Positions 9,101-17,298 of a stretch of DNA of 64,000 nucleotides are shown here, piece by piece (positions within the stretch are counted from its first letter, which is position 1; each line of letters opens with the position of its first letter). The notes below the pieces were generated by a model. That model was given only the letters and a program-made list of their open reading frames with translations. It ran no database searches and was not told the origin of the DNA. Location: the NCBI RefSeq assembly GCF_014842995.1, contig NZ_JACYXL010000001.1, forward strand, positions 497,183 through 561,182, read 5' to 3'. A program made the position numbers and the translations under genes. Source of the stretch: Rhodanobacter sp. 7MK24. GTDB taxonomy: Bacteria > Pseudomonadota > Gammaproteobacteria > Xanthomonadales > Rhodanobacteraceae.

Positions 9101-9128
9101 CATTCCTGCGCAGGCCGGAATCCAGCGA
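9101..9128. repeat. degenerate REP-like element
   Basis: CATTCCTGCGCAGGCCGGAA followed by TCCAGCG matches the REP-like motif family (CATTCCTGCG...CGGAATCCAGCG) common between convergent genes in related genomes. It lies between the convergent arginase-like and DegT genes. Confidence 0.45.
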
Positions 9129-9204
9129 CCACGTGGCATGCAATGGCCGTGGCGGCAACTGGGTGACCTGCTTCGCTTTCCTGAGGCTCCCCGCGCCAGC
9201 GCCT

Positions 9205-9220
9205 GGGTTACGGGTAACCC
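9205..9220. terminator. short palindrome between convergent genes
   Basis: A perfect inverted repeat GGGTTAC-GG-GTAACCC sits between the arginase-like gene (stop 9060) and the convergent aminotransferase gene (stop 9240). It lacks a T tract. It may act as a bidirectional hairpin, but function is uncertain. Confidence 0.3.
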
Positions 9221-9239
9221 CAAGGGGTCCTCAACAAGA

Positions 9240-10457
9240 TCAGGCTTTGCGAAGCACCGTTTCCAACACGCCGCAGATCGCATCCATGTCCGACTCCGTG
9301 AGCCACGGGCTGTTGCCGATGGTGAGGCTGCGCGCGGCGAAATCGCGGGCGTTCGGCACATCGACCGCGGGCACGATGCCGCGCAGATAGGCGTAGTCGG
9401 GCAGGGCGTGGATGAACAGGCGGCTCACACCGAGGCCGGCTTGCCAGAGCTGTTCCAGCGCGGCGTCGCGGCGCCCCTGGTCGGGCAGCAGCAACATGAA
9501 GAACGGCCACGTGCCTTGCGCGCCGGCGGGGTCGTCCAGCACCTTGACGCCTGCAATGGCACGCAAGCGAGGCAGATAGCGCTGCGCACGCGCCGTGCAT
9601 TGTTCGATGAAGGAAGGCAGCCGCGTGGCCGCATGCGCGCCGACGGCTTGCCGCCAACGGCCTACGGAGTGCAAAGGAAGCGGCAATGAAAAATCGTCGC
9701 CGACCGCGGCTACCGGATCGCCACGGCGCAGCGAACTGCGCAACGGATTGCCGTAGGCGAGGCGCAGGCCCCGTGGGCGGTACAGCGCGGCGTAGCCAAG
9801 CAGTTCTGCACTGCGGCGTAGTTCCCAGCCTGGCTTGAACGGGGCGATGCGCCTGGCGGTGCGCTGAAGGCGTTCGCGTAATTCGGGATCGCGTGCGACG
9901 AACAGGCCACCTTCGTAGATCGACAGCCCTTTGCCTGCAGCCAGGCTGAAGAAGCCGAGGTCGCCGGCAAGGCCCACGCTGTTGCCTTCGCGCCGCGCAC
10001 CCAGTGCCTGCGCGGCATCCTCGATCACGAAGGCGCCGACGTTGTTGGCCACGGCCAGCGCGTCGTCCACGTCGGCCACGCGGCCGGCGAGGTGAGTGGG
10101 CAGGATCGCCAGCGTGCGCTCGTCGCAGGCTGCGCGCAGCGCATCCGGGTCCATGTCGTAATGGCCGGGGCGCAGGTCGCAGAGCACGGACTCCAGCCCG
10201 GCCTGATGCACGGCCATCGGCACCAATGGGCAGGTGTAGGCGGGCATCACCACGCGACGGCAGGCGGGCTTGAGTTCGCGCAGCGCGGCCAGTGCGATCA
10301 GCAATGCGGCGGTGCCGGAGCAGGTGAGCGCCAATGGCGGCGTGCCGAGCTGTGCGGCGACGTCGGTGGCCAGCGATGCCCTGCCGGGGCGCAGGTCGGC
10401 CAGCTTCAGCGGCAGGCCGGCGGTGGGTGGCAATTCGTGGCGGCGACGGGGCAACAT
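9240..10457 (-). CDS. DegT/DnrJ/EryC1-family PLP aminotransferase
   Basis: This 405-residue fold-type I aminotransferase belongs to the family that makes amino sugars from keto sugars. It shows the cofactor aspartate D147 in VIEDAAQ and the Schiff-base lysine K176 in SLAAGKGLSIYEGG, matching the usual spacing of GD-G-FS-K-L-EGG. It is the last gene of a minus-strand unit and starts 13 bases after the second EamA subunit. Relatives include ArnB, WecE and antibiotic amino-sugar enzymes. With no nucleotide-sugar genes nearby, the keto substrate could instead be a lipid or polyketide. The ArnE/ArnF-like neighbours make an amino-modified lipid plausible. Confidence 0.85.
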   Translation of the reverse strand: MLPRRRHELPPTAGLPLKLADLRPGRASLATDVAAQLGTPPLALTCSGTAALLIALAALRELKPACRRVVMPAYTCPLVPMAVHQAGLESVLCDLRPGHYDMDPDALRAACDERTLAILPTHLAGRVADVDDALAVANNVGAFVIEDAAQALGARREGNSVGLAGDLGFFSLAAGKGLSIYEGGLFVARDPELRERLQRTARRIAPFKPGWELRRSAELLGYAALYRPRGLRLAYGNPLRSSLRRGDPVAAVGDDFSLPLPLHSVGRWRQAVGAHAATRLPSFIEQCTARAQRYLPRLRAIAGVKVLDDPAGAQGTWPFFMLLLPDQGRRDAALEQLWQAGLGVSRLFIHALPDYAYLRGIVPAVDVPNARDFAARSLTIGNSPWLTESDMDAICGVLETVLRKA

Positions 10458-10470
10458 GCGCGCGGCGGAG

Positions 10471-10872
10471 TCAGGCTTCGCCTTCTTCCGGCACGTGCTC
10501 GCGGCTCTCGGCGAAGCCGAGGCAGACGATGCCGGCGACGATGGCGATGGCGCCCAGCACGTGCGGCAGCCTGAGCGGCTCGTTGAACAGCCATATCGAC
10601 AACAGCATCACCGATACCACTTCCAGGTGCGAGGCGGCGAAGGCGGGGCCGATGGGCGCGTGCTTGAGCAGGGTCATCCAGGTGAAGAAGGCTCCGACGT
10701 AGCCGATCACAGCGCCGTACACCCACGGCCTCCCGAACAGCCGCAACAGCCAGGCAGTGTTCGCTTCCACCGGCAGCGCGTGCATGCCGGCGTACTTGAA
10801 GCTGATGGCGCCGACCGAGTCGAACAGCACCAGCACCAGGAAGCCGATCAGGTAGAACCAGCCGCGCTTCAT
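10471..10872 (-). CDS. small four-helix EamA/DMT-type membrane protein (second subunit)
   Basis: A 133-residue protein with four predicted membrane segments (starting near residues 6, 45, 70 and 100) and an EamA/SMR-like half-transporter pattern including FLVLVLFDSVGAISFKYAG and IAIVAGIVCLGF. Its ATG overlaps the stop of the preceding EamA gene (ATGA), so the two are probably made in equal amounts and form a heterodimer. Tandem four-helix pairs of this kind include ArnE/ArnF, which flip undecaprenyl-phosphate-linked aminoarabinose. The C-terminus is acidic and cytoplasmic. Confidence 0.7.
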   Translation of the reverse strand: MKRGWFYLIGFLVLVLFDSVGAISFKYAGMHALPVEANTAWLLRLFGRPWVYGAVIGYVGAFFTWMTLLKHAPIGPAFAASHLEVVSVMLLSIWLFNEPLRLPHVLGAIAIVAGIVCLGFAESREHVPEEGEA

Positions 10873-11243
10873 CCGCCGACTCCCACGATCGCCACGCCAA
10901 GCGTCACCAGCAGGATGCCGGCAACGCGCATGCGGGTGAGCTTTTCGCCGAACAGGAAGCGCCCGGCCACCATGATCGCCACGATATTGATCGAACCGAG
11001 CAGGATCGCTTCGGAGAGGGGAAGCAGCGAGAGGAAGGCGATCCAGATCAGGAATTCGATCACGTAGCTGGCGATGCCCAGCCAGATCCACGGTCGCCGT
11101 GCCATGTACAGCCAGCGTGCCAGCCCGTCGCCGGCATTGGGATCGCCGGCGGCTGCCTTGAAGGCGAGCTGGCCGCCGGTGTCGAGCACCACGTTCAACA
11201 CCCACAGCAGGGCGATGAGCGGAGTGATGGAACCCGTCGGCAT
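10869..11243 (-). CDS. small four-helix EamA/DMT-type membrane protein (first subunit)
   Basis: A 124-residue protein with four hydrophobic segments. The ATG at 11243 is preferred over an in-frame TTG at 11255 because it falls just after the stop of the upstream esterase gene. It shows the DMT pattern LDTGGQLAFKAA in helix 1 and SEAILLGSINIVAIMVAG in helix 3. It pairs with the overlapping downstream gene. Together they may form an inner-membrane flippase or exporter for the product of this locus. Transport direction and substrate are inference. Confidence 0.7.
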   Translation of the reverse strand: MPTGSITPLIALLWVLNVVLDTGGQLAFKAAAGDPNAGDGLARWLYMARRPWIWLGIASYVIEFLIWIAFLSLLPLSEAILLGSINIVAIMVAGRFLFGEKLTRMRVAGILLVTLGVAIVGVGG

Positions 11244-11244
11244 G

Positions 11245-12120
11245 TCAGGCGGCAACGCGCTGGCAGATGTCGGCCGCGGCGACGCGGTCGAAGAACGCGG
11301 CGGAACGCTCGATCAGGGTACGGCGTTCCTTGTCGATGGTGATCATGTGGTAGCTGTCATCCAGCAACAGCAGCTCGACCGGCGCGCTCACTTCGCGCAT
11401 CACCAGTTCGGCGTTCTTGATGCTGGCCACGTCGTCCTCGCTGGCGTGTGCCACCAAACAGGGCGCGGTGACCTGCGAAAGCTGGCGGCGCACGGTGGCC
11501 GACAGCTCGTACATCTCGGCCAGCGAATACCACGGATTGCCCGGCAGCCCGGCGGCGGCGCTGTCGCCGCCCAGCATCGCCGCACTGACCTGCGCGCGCA
11601 GGCGCTCGTCGCGGATGCCGTAGGGCGGCTGTTCCATGAAGCTGCGGTTGCGGCCGATGCCGAGCTTCTTCAGCAGCGGCAGCAGGAAGGACATGCGCGC
11701 CGTGCGCGGGATGCTCCAGCCGTCATAGCGGAAGGTGGCGCCGTACACGCCCACGCCGGCGATCTGATCGGGGCGGTCGGCGGCGAGCTTGAGCGAGAGC
11801 AGGGCGCCCATCGACAGGCCGCCCACGAACAGGTGGTCGACCTTTTCGCGCAGCGCGTCTGCCGCGCGCTCCACGCTGGCGTACCAGTCGTGCCAGCCGG
11901 TGGCGAGCAGGTCGTCAGCGTTGCCGCAGTGGCCGGCCAGCTGCATGCCGTGCACGGTGTAGCCGGCGCGGTTCAGCCCCTTGCCCAGCAGCTTCATCTC
12001 CATCGGCGTGCCGGTGAGGCCGTGGATCAGCAGAACGCCGCTGCGGCCGCCTTCGAAGAAGAAATCGGTCTGTTGGATCACGTGGGGTACCCGGGAAAAG
12101 TCAGGCCGCAGTGGCGGCAT
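11245..12120 (-). CDS. alpha/beta hydrolase, carboxylesterase/monoacylglycerol-lipase type
   Basis: This 291-residue alpha/beta hydrolase has the oxyanion HGLTGTP loop near residue 33, the nucleophile elbow GGLSMG with S103, an acid residue in the ASEDDVAS segment, and the catalytic His in DDSYHMIT. It resembles the Est30-type carboxylesterases and bacterial monoacylglycerol lipases. It is the first gene of the minus-strand unit esterase-EamA-EamA-DegT and almost abuts the next gene. In this context it may cleave an ester or thioester intermediate. No strong ribosome-binding site decides the start; the ATG at 12120 gives the best alignment with the fold. Confidence 0.8.
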   Translation of the reverse strand: MPPLRPDFSRVPHVIQQTDFFFEGGRSGVLLIHGLTGTPMEMKLLGKGLNRAGYTVHGMQLAGHCGNADDLLATGWHDWYASVERAADALREKVDHLFVGGLSMGALLSLKLAADRPDQIAGVGVYGATFRYDGWSIPRTARMSFLLPLLKKLGIGRNRSFMEQPPYGIRDERLRAQVSAAMLGGDSAAAGLPGNPWYSLAEMYELSATVRRQLSQVTAPCLVAHASEDDVASIKNAELVMREVSAPVELLLLDDSYHMITIDKERRTLIERSAAFFDRVAAADICQRVAA

Positions 12121-12239
12121 TTCACGGATAAAGGGTGGCAGCAGGCGGTTTCTTCAGTCTTTCGGGGGCAGCTCTTCACCAGCAACGACGCGTTTCTTGG
12201 GGGGCTTGCCGGGCCCCTTGTCACTTCGCGAAAAGTGCT

Positions 12240-12629
12240 TCAGCGGTATTTCTGGTGGCAGCTCTGGCAAGCCTCGCCCACCGGCTTGAGCGCCGTGGCC
12301 AGCGATGCGCAGGTAGCGGGTGCGGCGGCGACGGCCTGCTGGAGGGTCGTCTGCAGCTTGTTCGCGGCGTCGGTGAAGCCCTGGTCGGCGATGCCGAACG
12401 TGGGCACGATGTCGGTGGCCGTGGACTGCAGGCGCAGCAGATGCAGCTGGATTTTCGCCGCGTCGCACTGCTGCGATTTCATCGCCTGCTTCAATTCGCC
12501 AGCGTGGTAGCCCAGCGTGTGCATCACCGCCTTGGGCATGGGGTTGCGCGCAGCGAGCGCATTCATCACTTGGGACGTGCCGATCACGCCGATGGCGAGG
12601 CCGAGCAGGATCAGGAGCGCTGCACGCAT
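12240..12629 (-). CDS. cytochrome c'-like haem protein, exported
   Basis: A 129-residue protein with an N-terminal signal anchor (MRAALLILLGLAIGVIG) and a single C-terminal haem-binding motif CQSCH five residues before a final KYR. The long helical body with one near-terminal CxxCH is the pattern of cytochrome c' / cytochrome b562-like four-helix bundles in the periplasm. It could carry electrons or bind small gases. The start at 12629 is chosen because the signal sequence begins there; the frame is open further upstream without sense. It is divergent from tcdA. Confidence 0.7.
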   Translation of the reverse strand: MRAALLILLGLAIGVIGTSQVMNALAARNPMPKAVMHTLGYHAGELKQAMKSQQCDAAKIQLHLLRLQSTATDIVPTFGIADQGFTDAANKLQTTLQQAVAAAPATCASLATALKPVGEACQSCHQKYR

Positions 12630-12709
12630 TGCGGTAATCCTTGATTGGGAGGGGCGAGCATAACCCGGCCGGCGATAGAATCTCGCGTCTCGCAGCAAGG
12701 TCACGCCCC

Positions 12710-13504
12710 ATGAGCGACATCGCATTCCCCCACGAACGTTTCGCCGGCGTCGAGCGCCTGTACGGCATCGGCAGTGTGGCGAAGCTGGCGCAGCGCCACG
12801 TTTGCGTGGTGGGCGTAGGTGGCGTGGGGTCGTGGGCGGCCGAGGCGCTGGCGCGCACCGGAGTGGGGCGACTCACCTTGATCGATGCCGACGAGGTCTG
12901 CGTATCCAACACCAACCGCCAGATGCATGCGCTGGATGGCGAGTTCGGCAAGCCCAAGGTGGGCGTGATGGCCGCGCGGCTGCATGCGATCAATCCGGCC
13001 TTGCGACTGGAAGGCATCGAGCGCTTTCTCACCACCTCCACGCTGGACGAGCTGCTGGACCGCGGTTACGACGCGGTGCTGGACGCCTGCGACGCCTTCC
13101 GCGTGAAGCTGGAGATGATCGCGTGGTGCCGCCGTCGCAAGCTGCCCATCGTCAGCGTGGGCTCGGCCGGAGGGCGCACCGATCCCACGCAGATCCGCGT
13201 GCGCGACCTCTCGCGCACCGAACACGACGCGATGTTCAGCCTGATCCGCAAGAAGCTCCGCACCGACTTCGGCTTTCCGCGCAACCCGGATCGCTACTTC
13301 GGCGTGTCGGCGGTCTATTCGCTGCAGAACGTGCAATACCCGCAGCCCGACGGCACCGTGTGCGGCAATCGCCCGCCCGGCGGCGACGCGTTGAACCTCG
13401 CCTGCGGCGGCGGCCTGGGCGCGGCGACGCACGTCACCGGCGCGTTCGCATTCGCGGCGGTGGGCAAGGTGATCGAGAAGCTGCTGGCGGAACACGAGGC
13501 CTGA
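12710..13504 (+). CDS. tcdA: tRNA threonylcarbamoyladenosine dehydratase
   Basis: A 264-residue E1-like adenylating enzyme of the TcdA (CsdL/YgdL) family. The nucleotide-binding VVGVGGVGSWAAEALARTG is at about residues 32-50, followed by LIDADEVCVSNTNRQ, both standard for this family. It converts t6A37 in tRNAs to the cyclic ct6A form in an ATP-dependent reaction. The ATG at 12710 is used because it directly precedes the conserved HERFAGVERLYG segment. It ends 23 bases from the convergent GNAT gene. Confidence 0.92.
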   Translation: MSDIAFPHERFAGVERLYGIGSVAKLAQRHVCVVGVGGVGSWAAEALARTGVGRLTLIDADEVCVSNTNRQMHALDGEFGKPKVGVMAARLHAINPALRLEGIERFLTTSTLDELLDRGYDAVLDACDAFRVKLEMIAWCRRRKLPIVSVGSAGGRTDPTQIRVRDLSRTEHDAMFSLIRKKLRTDFGFPRNPDRYFGVSAVYSLQNVQYPQPDGTVCGNRPPGGDALNLACGGGLGAATHVTGAFAFAAVGKVIEKLLAEHEA

Positions 13505-13527
13505 TCCGCGCTGCCACGGGCATTCCG

Positions 13528-14040
13528 TCAGGGAGCGTCGCTTCCGCCCGCCAGCCACTTGTACATGACGTGGGCGTCGACGAGGCCTGCCTGCGGATGG
13601 CGGAATGCCTTCGGCAACGTACCGACGATGTCGAAGCCTTGCTTCTGCCACAGGCGGACAGCGCTGCGGTTGGTCGACACCACGGAGTTGAACTGCATCG
13701 CCAGGAAGCCCAAGGCTACGGCCGTGGCCTGGGAGTGTTCGCACATCAGCGACGCGATGCCTTGGCCGCGCGCCGCCTTAGCTACCAGGTAGCCGCAGTT
13801 GCACACATGCGAACCGTGGCCTGGCTGGTTGGGCTTGATGTAGTACGAGCCGACGATGGCGCCGGATTCGTCGCAGGCCACGAAGGTGGCCAGGGGCAGC
13901 TTGATCCACAGGGCGAAGATTTCGTCCTCGCTGGCATCGGGCGGGAAGGTATAGGTGTCGCCCACCGCGAAGACGGCATGGAGCAGCGGCCACAGCAATG
14001 ACCAATCGGATGCTTCGAAGGGGCGGATCGATACGGCCAT
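13528..14040 (-). CDS. GNAT family N-acetyltransferase
   Basis: A 170-residue acetyltransferase domain. The acetyl-CoA binding signature is the segment AKAARGQGIASLMCEHS (about residues 87-103), and the late motif RSAVRLWQKQGFDIVGTLP is typical of the family. The start IRPFEASDW is also canonical. The substrate is not evident. It lies 27 bases after the diguanylate cyclase start in the opposite sense of transcription order, and is probably expressed alone. Confidence 0.85.
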   Translation of the reverse strand: MAVSIRPFEASDWSLLWPLLHAVFAVGDTYTFPPDASEDEIFALWIKLPLATFVACDESGAIVGSYYIKPNQPGHGSHVCNCGYLVAKAARGQGIASLMCEHSQATAVALGFLAMQFNSVVSTNRSAVRLWQKQGFDIVGTLPKAFRHPQAGLVDAHVMYKWLAGGSDAP

Positions 14041-14067
14041 GGCGATCAGGCGTCCGGTTCGTCGAAG

Positions 14068-15429
14068 TCAGCCCGGGATCGATTTGTCCGAGGCGTGGGT
14101 GCGGTTGCCGCCAGCCTTTTTGGCCCGATACATGGCGTGATCCGCGGCCTTGCCCAACTGCTCGCTGTTCTCGCCATCGAGCGGGAACGTAGCCACACCG
14201 ATGCTGGCCGACATGCGGATCATCTGGCCTTGCAGCAGGAACGTCTGGGTCAGCGTGGTGCGGATCCGCTCCGCGATCTCAATGGCGTGCGCGGGCGCGG
14301 CCAACGCATCGAGCAGCACGACGAATTCGTCGCCGCCGATGCGCGCCGCGGTGTCGTGCTCGCGCAGGCAGCCGCGGATGCGGGCGGCGACTTCGCAAAG
14401 CAGCAGGTCGCCGACGGCATGGCCATGGAGGTCGTTGACCTGCTTGAAGCCGTCCAGATCGATATAGAGCAGGGCCGCCAATGTCTTCGCGCGCGCCGCA
14501 CTCACCAGCGTGGCCTGCAGGCGGTTGTGGAACAAGGTGCGGTTGGGCAGGTCCGTCAGCGGATCGTGCAGGGCGAGGTGGTGCAGCTGGACCTGGTCCT
14601 GCTTGCGCTCGATTACGGTGCCCAGCTGGGTGGCGACGAACTCGAGCAGCTCGGTGTCGGCCTTGGTGTGGCTGCTTTCACCTTGGCGCTCCACGACCAG
14701 TGCGCCGATCGGGTTTTCCTTTGCGTACAGCGGCACGCCCAGCCAGTTCGAGCCGCCGGTGGTCGATTGCACGGCCTTGTTGCTGCGGATCACCTCGGCG
14801 GCAAGGTTCCCCGCGGTGGGGGGCGCCTCGCCGCCGCAGGCCGCATAGGGAACTTCCAGGCGACCATCCGCCGGGTTCCGCAAGGCGACGATGAAGCTGG
14901 TCATGGGCAGGATGCCACCGACGATCTGGTGCACTTGCCCGAAGACCGCAGGCAGGTCCTGCGCCGCGTGCGCCGTTTCGGAGATCGCGTGCAGCGCCAG
15001 GCGCATCGACTCGGCACGCTTGAGTTCGGTGATGTCGCGGGCAACGGCGATCCGCACACGGTCGACCTCGGACCAGCGTGCCGACCACATGATGTGCACA
15101 ATCCGGCCGTCCTTGCGCACGTAGCGGTTCTGGAAATTGGACGCATGCTTGCCGTCCATGATTGCCGCCGCGGTGCGCAGGGTGACTTCGCGATCCTCGG
15201 GGTGCACCAGTTCGATCATGCGCCTGCCGATCACCTCGTCGGGGGCGTAGCCGAAGATGCGTTCGAAAGCGGCACTGACGAATACATAGTGCCCTTCTGC
15301 GTCAACGACACAGATGGCATCCAGCAGCAGGTCGAGGATTTTCCCCAGCGGGGCGGAGACAGGCGTTTCCATCAGGGTCCGGCGCGGCACGGCATTCGTG
15401 TCGGGATCGAGAAGCACGGGGCGTGCCAT
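14068..15429 (-). CDS. PAS-GAF-GGDEF diguanylate cyclase
   Basis: A 453-residue soluble signalling protein. It has a PAS domain (about 28-138, with FVSAAFERIFGYAPDEVIG and a PAC-like HIMWSARWSEVDRVR), a GAF-like domain (about 145-275) and a GGDEF domain (about 285-445). The active-site motif RIGGDEF is intact at 365-369, and the inhibitory I-site REHD lies exactly five residues before it at 356-359. It should therefore make cyclic di-GMP from two GTP and be product-inhibited. There is no EAL domain and no membrane segment. Met20 is an alternative start. Confidence 0.9.
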   Translation of the reverse strand: MARPVLLDPDTNAVPRRTLMETPVSAPLGKILDLLLDAICVVDAEGHYVFVSAAFERIFGYAPDEVIGRRMIELVHPEDREVTLRTAAAIMDGKHASNFQNRYVRKDGRIVHIMWSARWSEVDRVRIAVARDITELKRAESMRLALHAISETAHAAQDLPAVFGQVHQIVGGILPMTSFIVALRNPADGRLEVPYAACGGEAPPTAGNLAAEVIRSNKAVQSTTGGSNWLGVPLYAKENPIGALVVERQGESSHTKADTELLEFVATQLGTVIERKQDQVQLHHLALHDPLTDLPNRTLFHNRLQATLVSAARAKTLAALLYIDLDGFKQVNDLHGHAVGDLLLCEVAARIRGCLREHDTAARIGGDEFVVLLDALAAPAHAIEIAERIRTTLTQTFLLQGQMIRMSASIGVATFPLDGENSEQLGKAADHAMYRAKKAGGNRTHASDKSIPG

Positions 15430-15445
15430 CGAATTGGCATTGCGC

Positions 15446-15483
15446 CTGGGCGAGGCAGGCCCAGCTGAATCTGCCTCGCCCAG
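15446..15483 (-). terminator. strong hairpin downstream of phbB
   Basis: A perfect 13-bp inverted repeat, CTGGGCGAGGCAG and CTGCCTCGCCCAG, with a 12-base loop starts 13 bases after the phbB stop. It separates phbB from the co-directional diguanylate cyclase. A T run is lacking. Confidence 0.6.
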
Positions 15484-15495
15484 TGAGTCTGGCGA

Positions 15496-16236
15496 TCACC
15501 ACCCCATGTAATGACCGCCGTTGATGGCAAGGTTCGCGCCAGTGATCCATGCCGCGTCGTCACCGGTGAAGAAGGCTACGGCGTGGGCGATTTCGTCGGG
15601 GCGGCCGAGGCGTCCCACCGGGATCTGCGCCACGATCTTCGCACGCACGTCCTCGGGCACGGCCATCACCATGTCGGTACCCACGTAGCCAGGCGAAACG
15701 GTGTTGACGGTGATGCCGAACTTGGCATTTTCTTGCGCCAGCGAGATGGTGAAGCCATGCATGCCGGCCTTGGCGGCGGCGTAGTTGGCCTGGCCGTACT
15801 GGCCCTTCTGGCCGTTGATGGAGCTGATCTGCACGATGCGGCCCCACTTGCGGTCACGCATGCTTTCGATCACCGGGCGGGTGACGTTGAAACAGGCGTT
15901 GAGGTTGGTGTTCAGCACTTCCGTCCACTGCTGGTAGCTCATCTTGTGGAAAGTGGTGTCGCGGGTGATGCCGGCGTTGTTGATCAGGATGTCCACCGGG
16001 CCGCATTTGCTTGTGATCTCCTGGATCATCGCCTCGCTGGAAGCGGGTTCGGAGACGTCGCCGGACACCATGCAGACGTCGATGCCGTCATCGGCCATGG
16101 CCTTGCGCCACGCTTCGGCTTTCTCCGCATTGCGGTAATTGGTGGCGACCCGATGCCCTTGTCGGGCGAGGTAGCGCACGATGGCGCTGCCGATGCCGCC
16201 GGTGCCGCCGGTGACCAAAGCCGTGCGTTGCGTCAT
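15496..16236 (-). CDS. phbB: acetoacetyl-CoA reductase
   Basis: A 246-residue short-chain dehydrogenase closely matching PhbB/PhaB. The NADPH-binding TGGTGGIG is at 9-16, NNAGI at 86-90, and the catalytic Ser in ISSINGQKGQ (about S139) is followed by Y152 and K156 in NYAAAKAG. It reduces acetoacetyl-CoA to (R)-3-hydroxybutyryl-CoA for polyhydroxybutyrate synthesis. The start at 16236 is supported by a GGAGA ribosome-binding site; the frame extends eleven codons further without support. The polymerase and thiolase genes are not in this window. Confidence 0.9.
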   Translation of the reverse strand: MTQRTALVTGGTGGIGSAIVRYLARQGHRVATNYRNAEKAEAWRKAMADDGIDVCMVSGDVSEPASSEAMIQEITSKCGPVDILINNAGITRDTTFHKMSYQQWTEVLNTNLNACFNVTRPVIESMRDRKWGRIVQISSINGQKGQYGQANYAAAKAGMHGFTISLAQENAKFGITVNTVSPGYVGTDMVMAVPEDVRAKIVAQIPVGRLGRPDEIAHAVAFFTGDDAAWITGANLAINGGHYMGW

Positions 16237-16318
16237 GTCGAGTCTCCTTGGGGATGATGGCGGGCGCATGGCGCGCTGGTCGGCGACCGGCGTTGGCCCA
16301 CCGAGGATTTATAACTGT

Positions 16319-17182
16319 TCAGATGACAAAGCAACCACTGCGTTGCCGCATATGGGTCGGATCGAAACGGGACAGGGCGGCAGCCAGCACTTCCGGCGCA
16401 TCGGCGGCATCCGCCGGTACCAGCTGGCCGAGGAAGCCCAGTGCGCCGCGCAGTGCCGACAGCGGGTCGGCGGGATCGACCGGCAAGTCTTGCGTCGACT
16501 TGGACAGCTTGCGCCCCTGCGCATCCAGCGCCAGCGGCAGGTGCAAGTAGCGCGGCGTGGGCAGGCCCAGCAGCCGCTGCAGGTGGATCTGCCGCGGCGT
16601 GGAGTCGAGCAGGTCGCAGCCGCGCACCACGTCGGTGATGCCTTGGTACGCATCGTCCACCACGCAGGCGAGCTGGTAGGAATACAGGCCCTCGACACGG
16701 CGTATCACGAAGTCGCCCGCGGCTTCGCGCAGGTTCTGTCGTTGCGGGCCCTGCAGGGCGTCGTCGAAGGCGATGTCGATGTCCGGCGTGTGCAGCCGCC
16801 ATGCGGGTTCGCGGCCTGAGTCGGGCGCGCTGGCGCAGCGGCCGTCCCGGTGCGGCCCGCTGGCGGCCAGTTCGCTGCGGCTGCACCAGCAGGGGAAGAC
16901 CGCGCCGATCCTGCGCAGGCGGGCGAAGGCGTCGTCGTAGGCGGCCTTGCGTTGCGACTGCAACTGCACCGGCTCGTCCGCGACGAGGCCGAACGCAGGC
17001 AGCGCGTCGAGGATGGCGTTCGCCGAGCCGGGAACCTCGCGTGGCGGATCGATGTCTTCCATGCGCAACAGCCATTTGCCACCGGCATGCCGCGCGCACA
17101 GCCAACTGCCCACGGCGGCGACTAGCGAGCCGAAGTGCAGCTGGCCGGTGGGCGAGGGGGCGAAGCGTCCGCGGTAGTCCAT
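16319..17182 (-). CDS. gluQ: glutamyl-Q tRNA(Asp) synthetase
   Basis: A 287-residue short paralogue of glutamyl-tRNA synthetase that lacks the anticodon-binding domain, as expected for GluQRS (YadB). The HIGH-like motif appears as FAPSPTGQLHFGSL near residue 7, and the KMSKS-like motif as RKLSKS near residue 230. The CWCSR cysteines near residue 97 fit the family zinc site. It attaches glutamate to the queuosine base of tRNA(Asp) without using the acceptor end. It is divergent from htpX. Confidence 0.92.
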   Translation of the reverse strand: MDYRGRFAPSPTGQLHFGSLVAAVGSWLCARHAGGKWLLRMEDIDPPREVPGSANAILDALPAFGLVADEPVQLQSQRKAAYDDAFARLRRIGAVFPCWCSRSELAASGPHRDGRCASAPDSGREPAWRLHTPDIDIAFDDALQGPQRQNLREAAGDFVIRRVEGLYSYQLACVVDDAYQGITDVVRGCDLLDSTPRQIHLQRLLGLPTPRYLHLPLALDAQGRKLSKSTQDLPVDPADPLSALRGALGFLGQLVPADAADAPEVLAAALSRFDPTHMRQRSGCFVI

Positions 17183-17298
17183 CGCGGAAGTCTGCCCATC
17201 CGCGAGGCCGCTGGCGAGTGGTGGCGCCCGATGCTTGAAAACAGGCCACCACGCCTACACTCATCGCCAAGATCCTCGTGACTGCCAAAGAGACAGCC

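Noticed and set aside
12154..12239. Short lysine-rich minus-strand frame after the cytochrome gene (ending VVAGEELPPKD)
   Set aside because: It has no start codon in a sensible place after the cytochrome stop and overlaps no recognised family; coding status cannot be supported.
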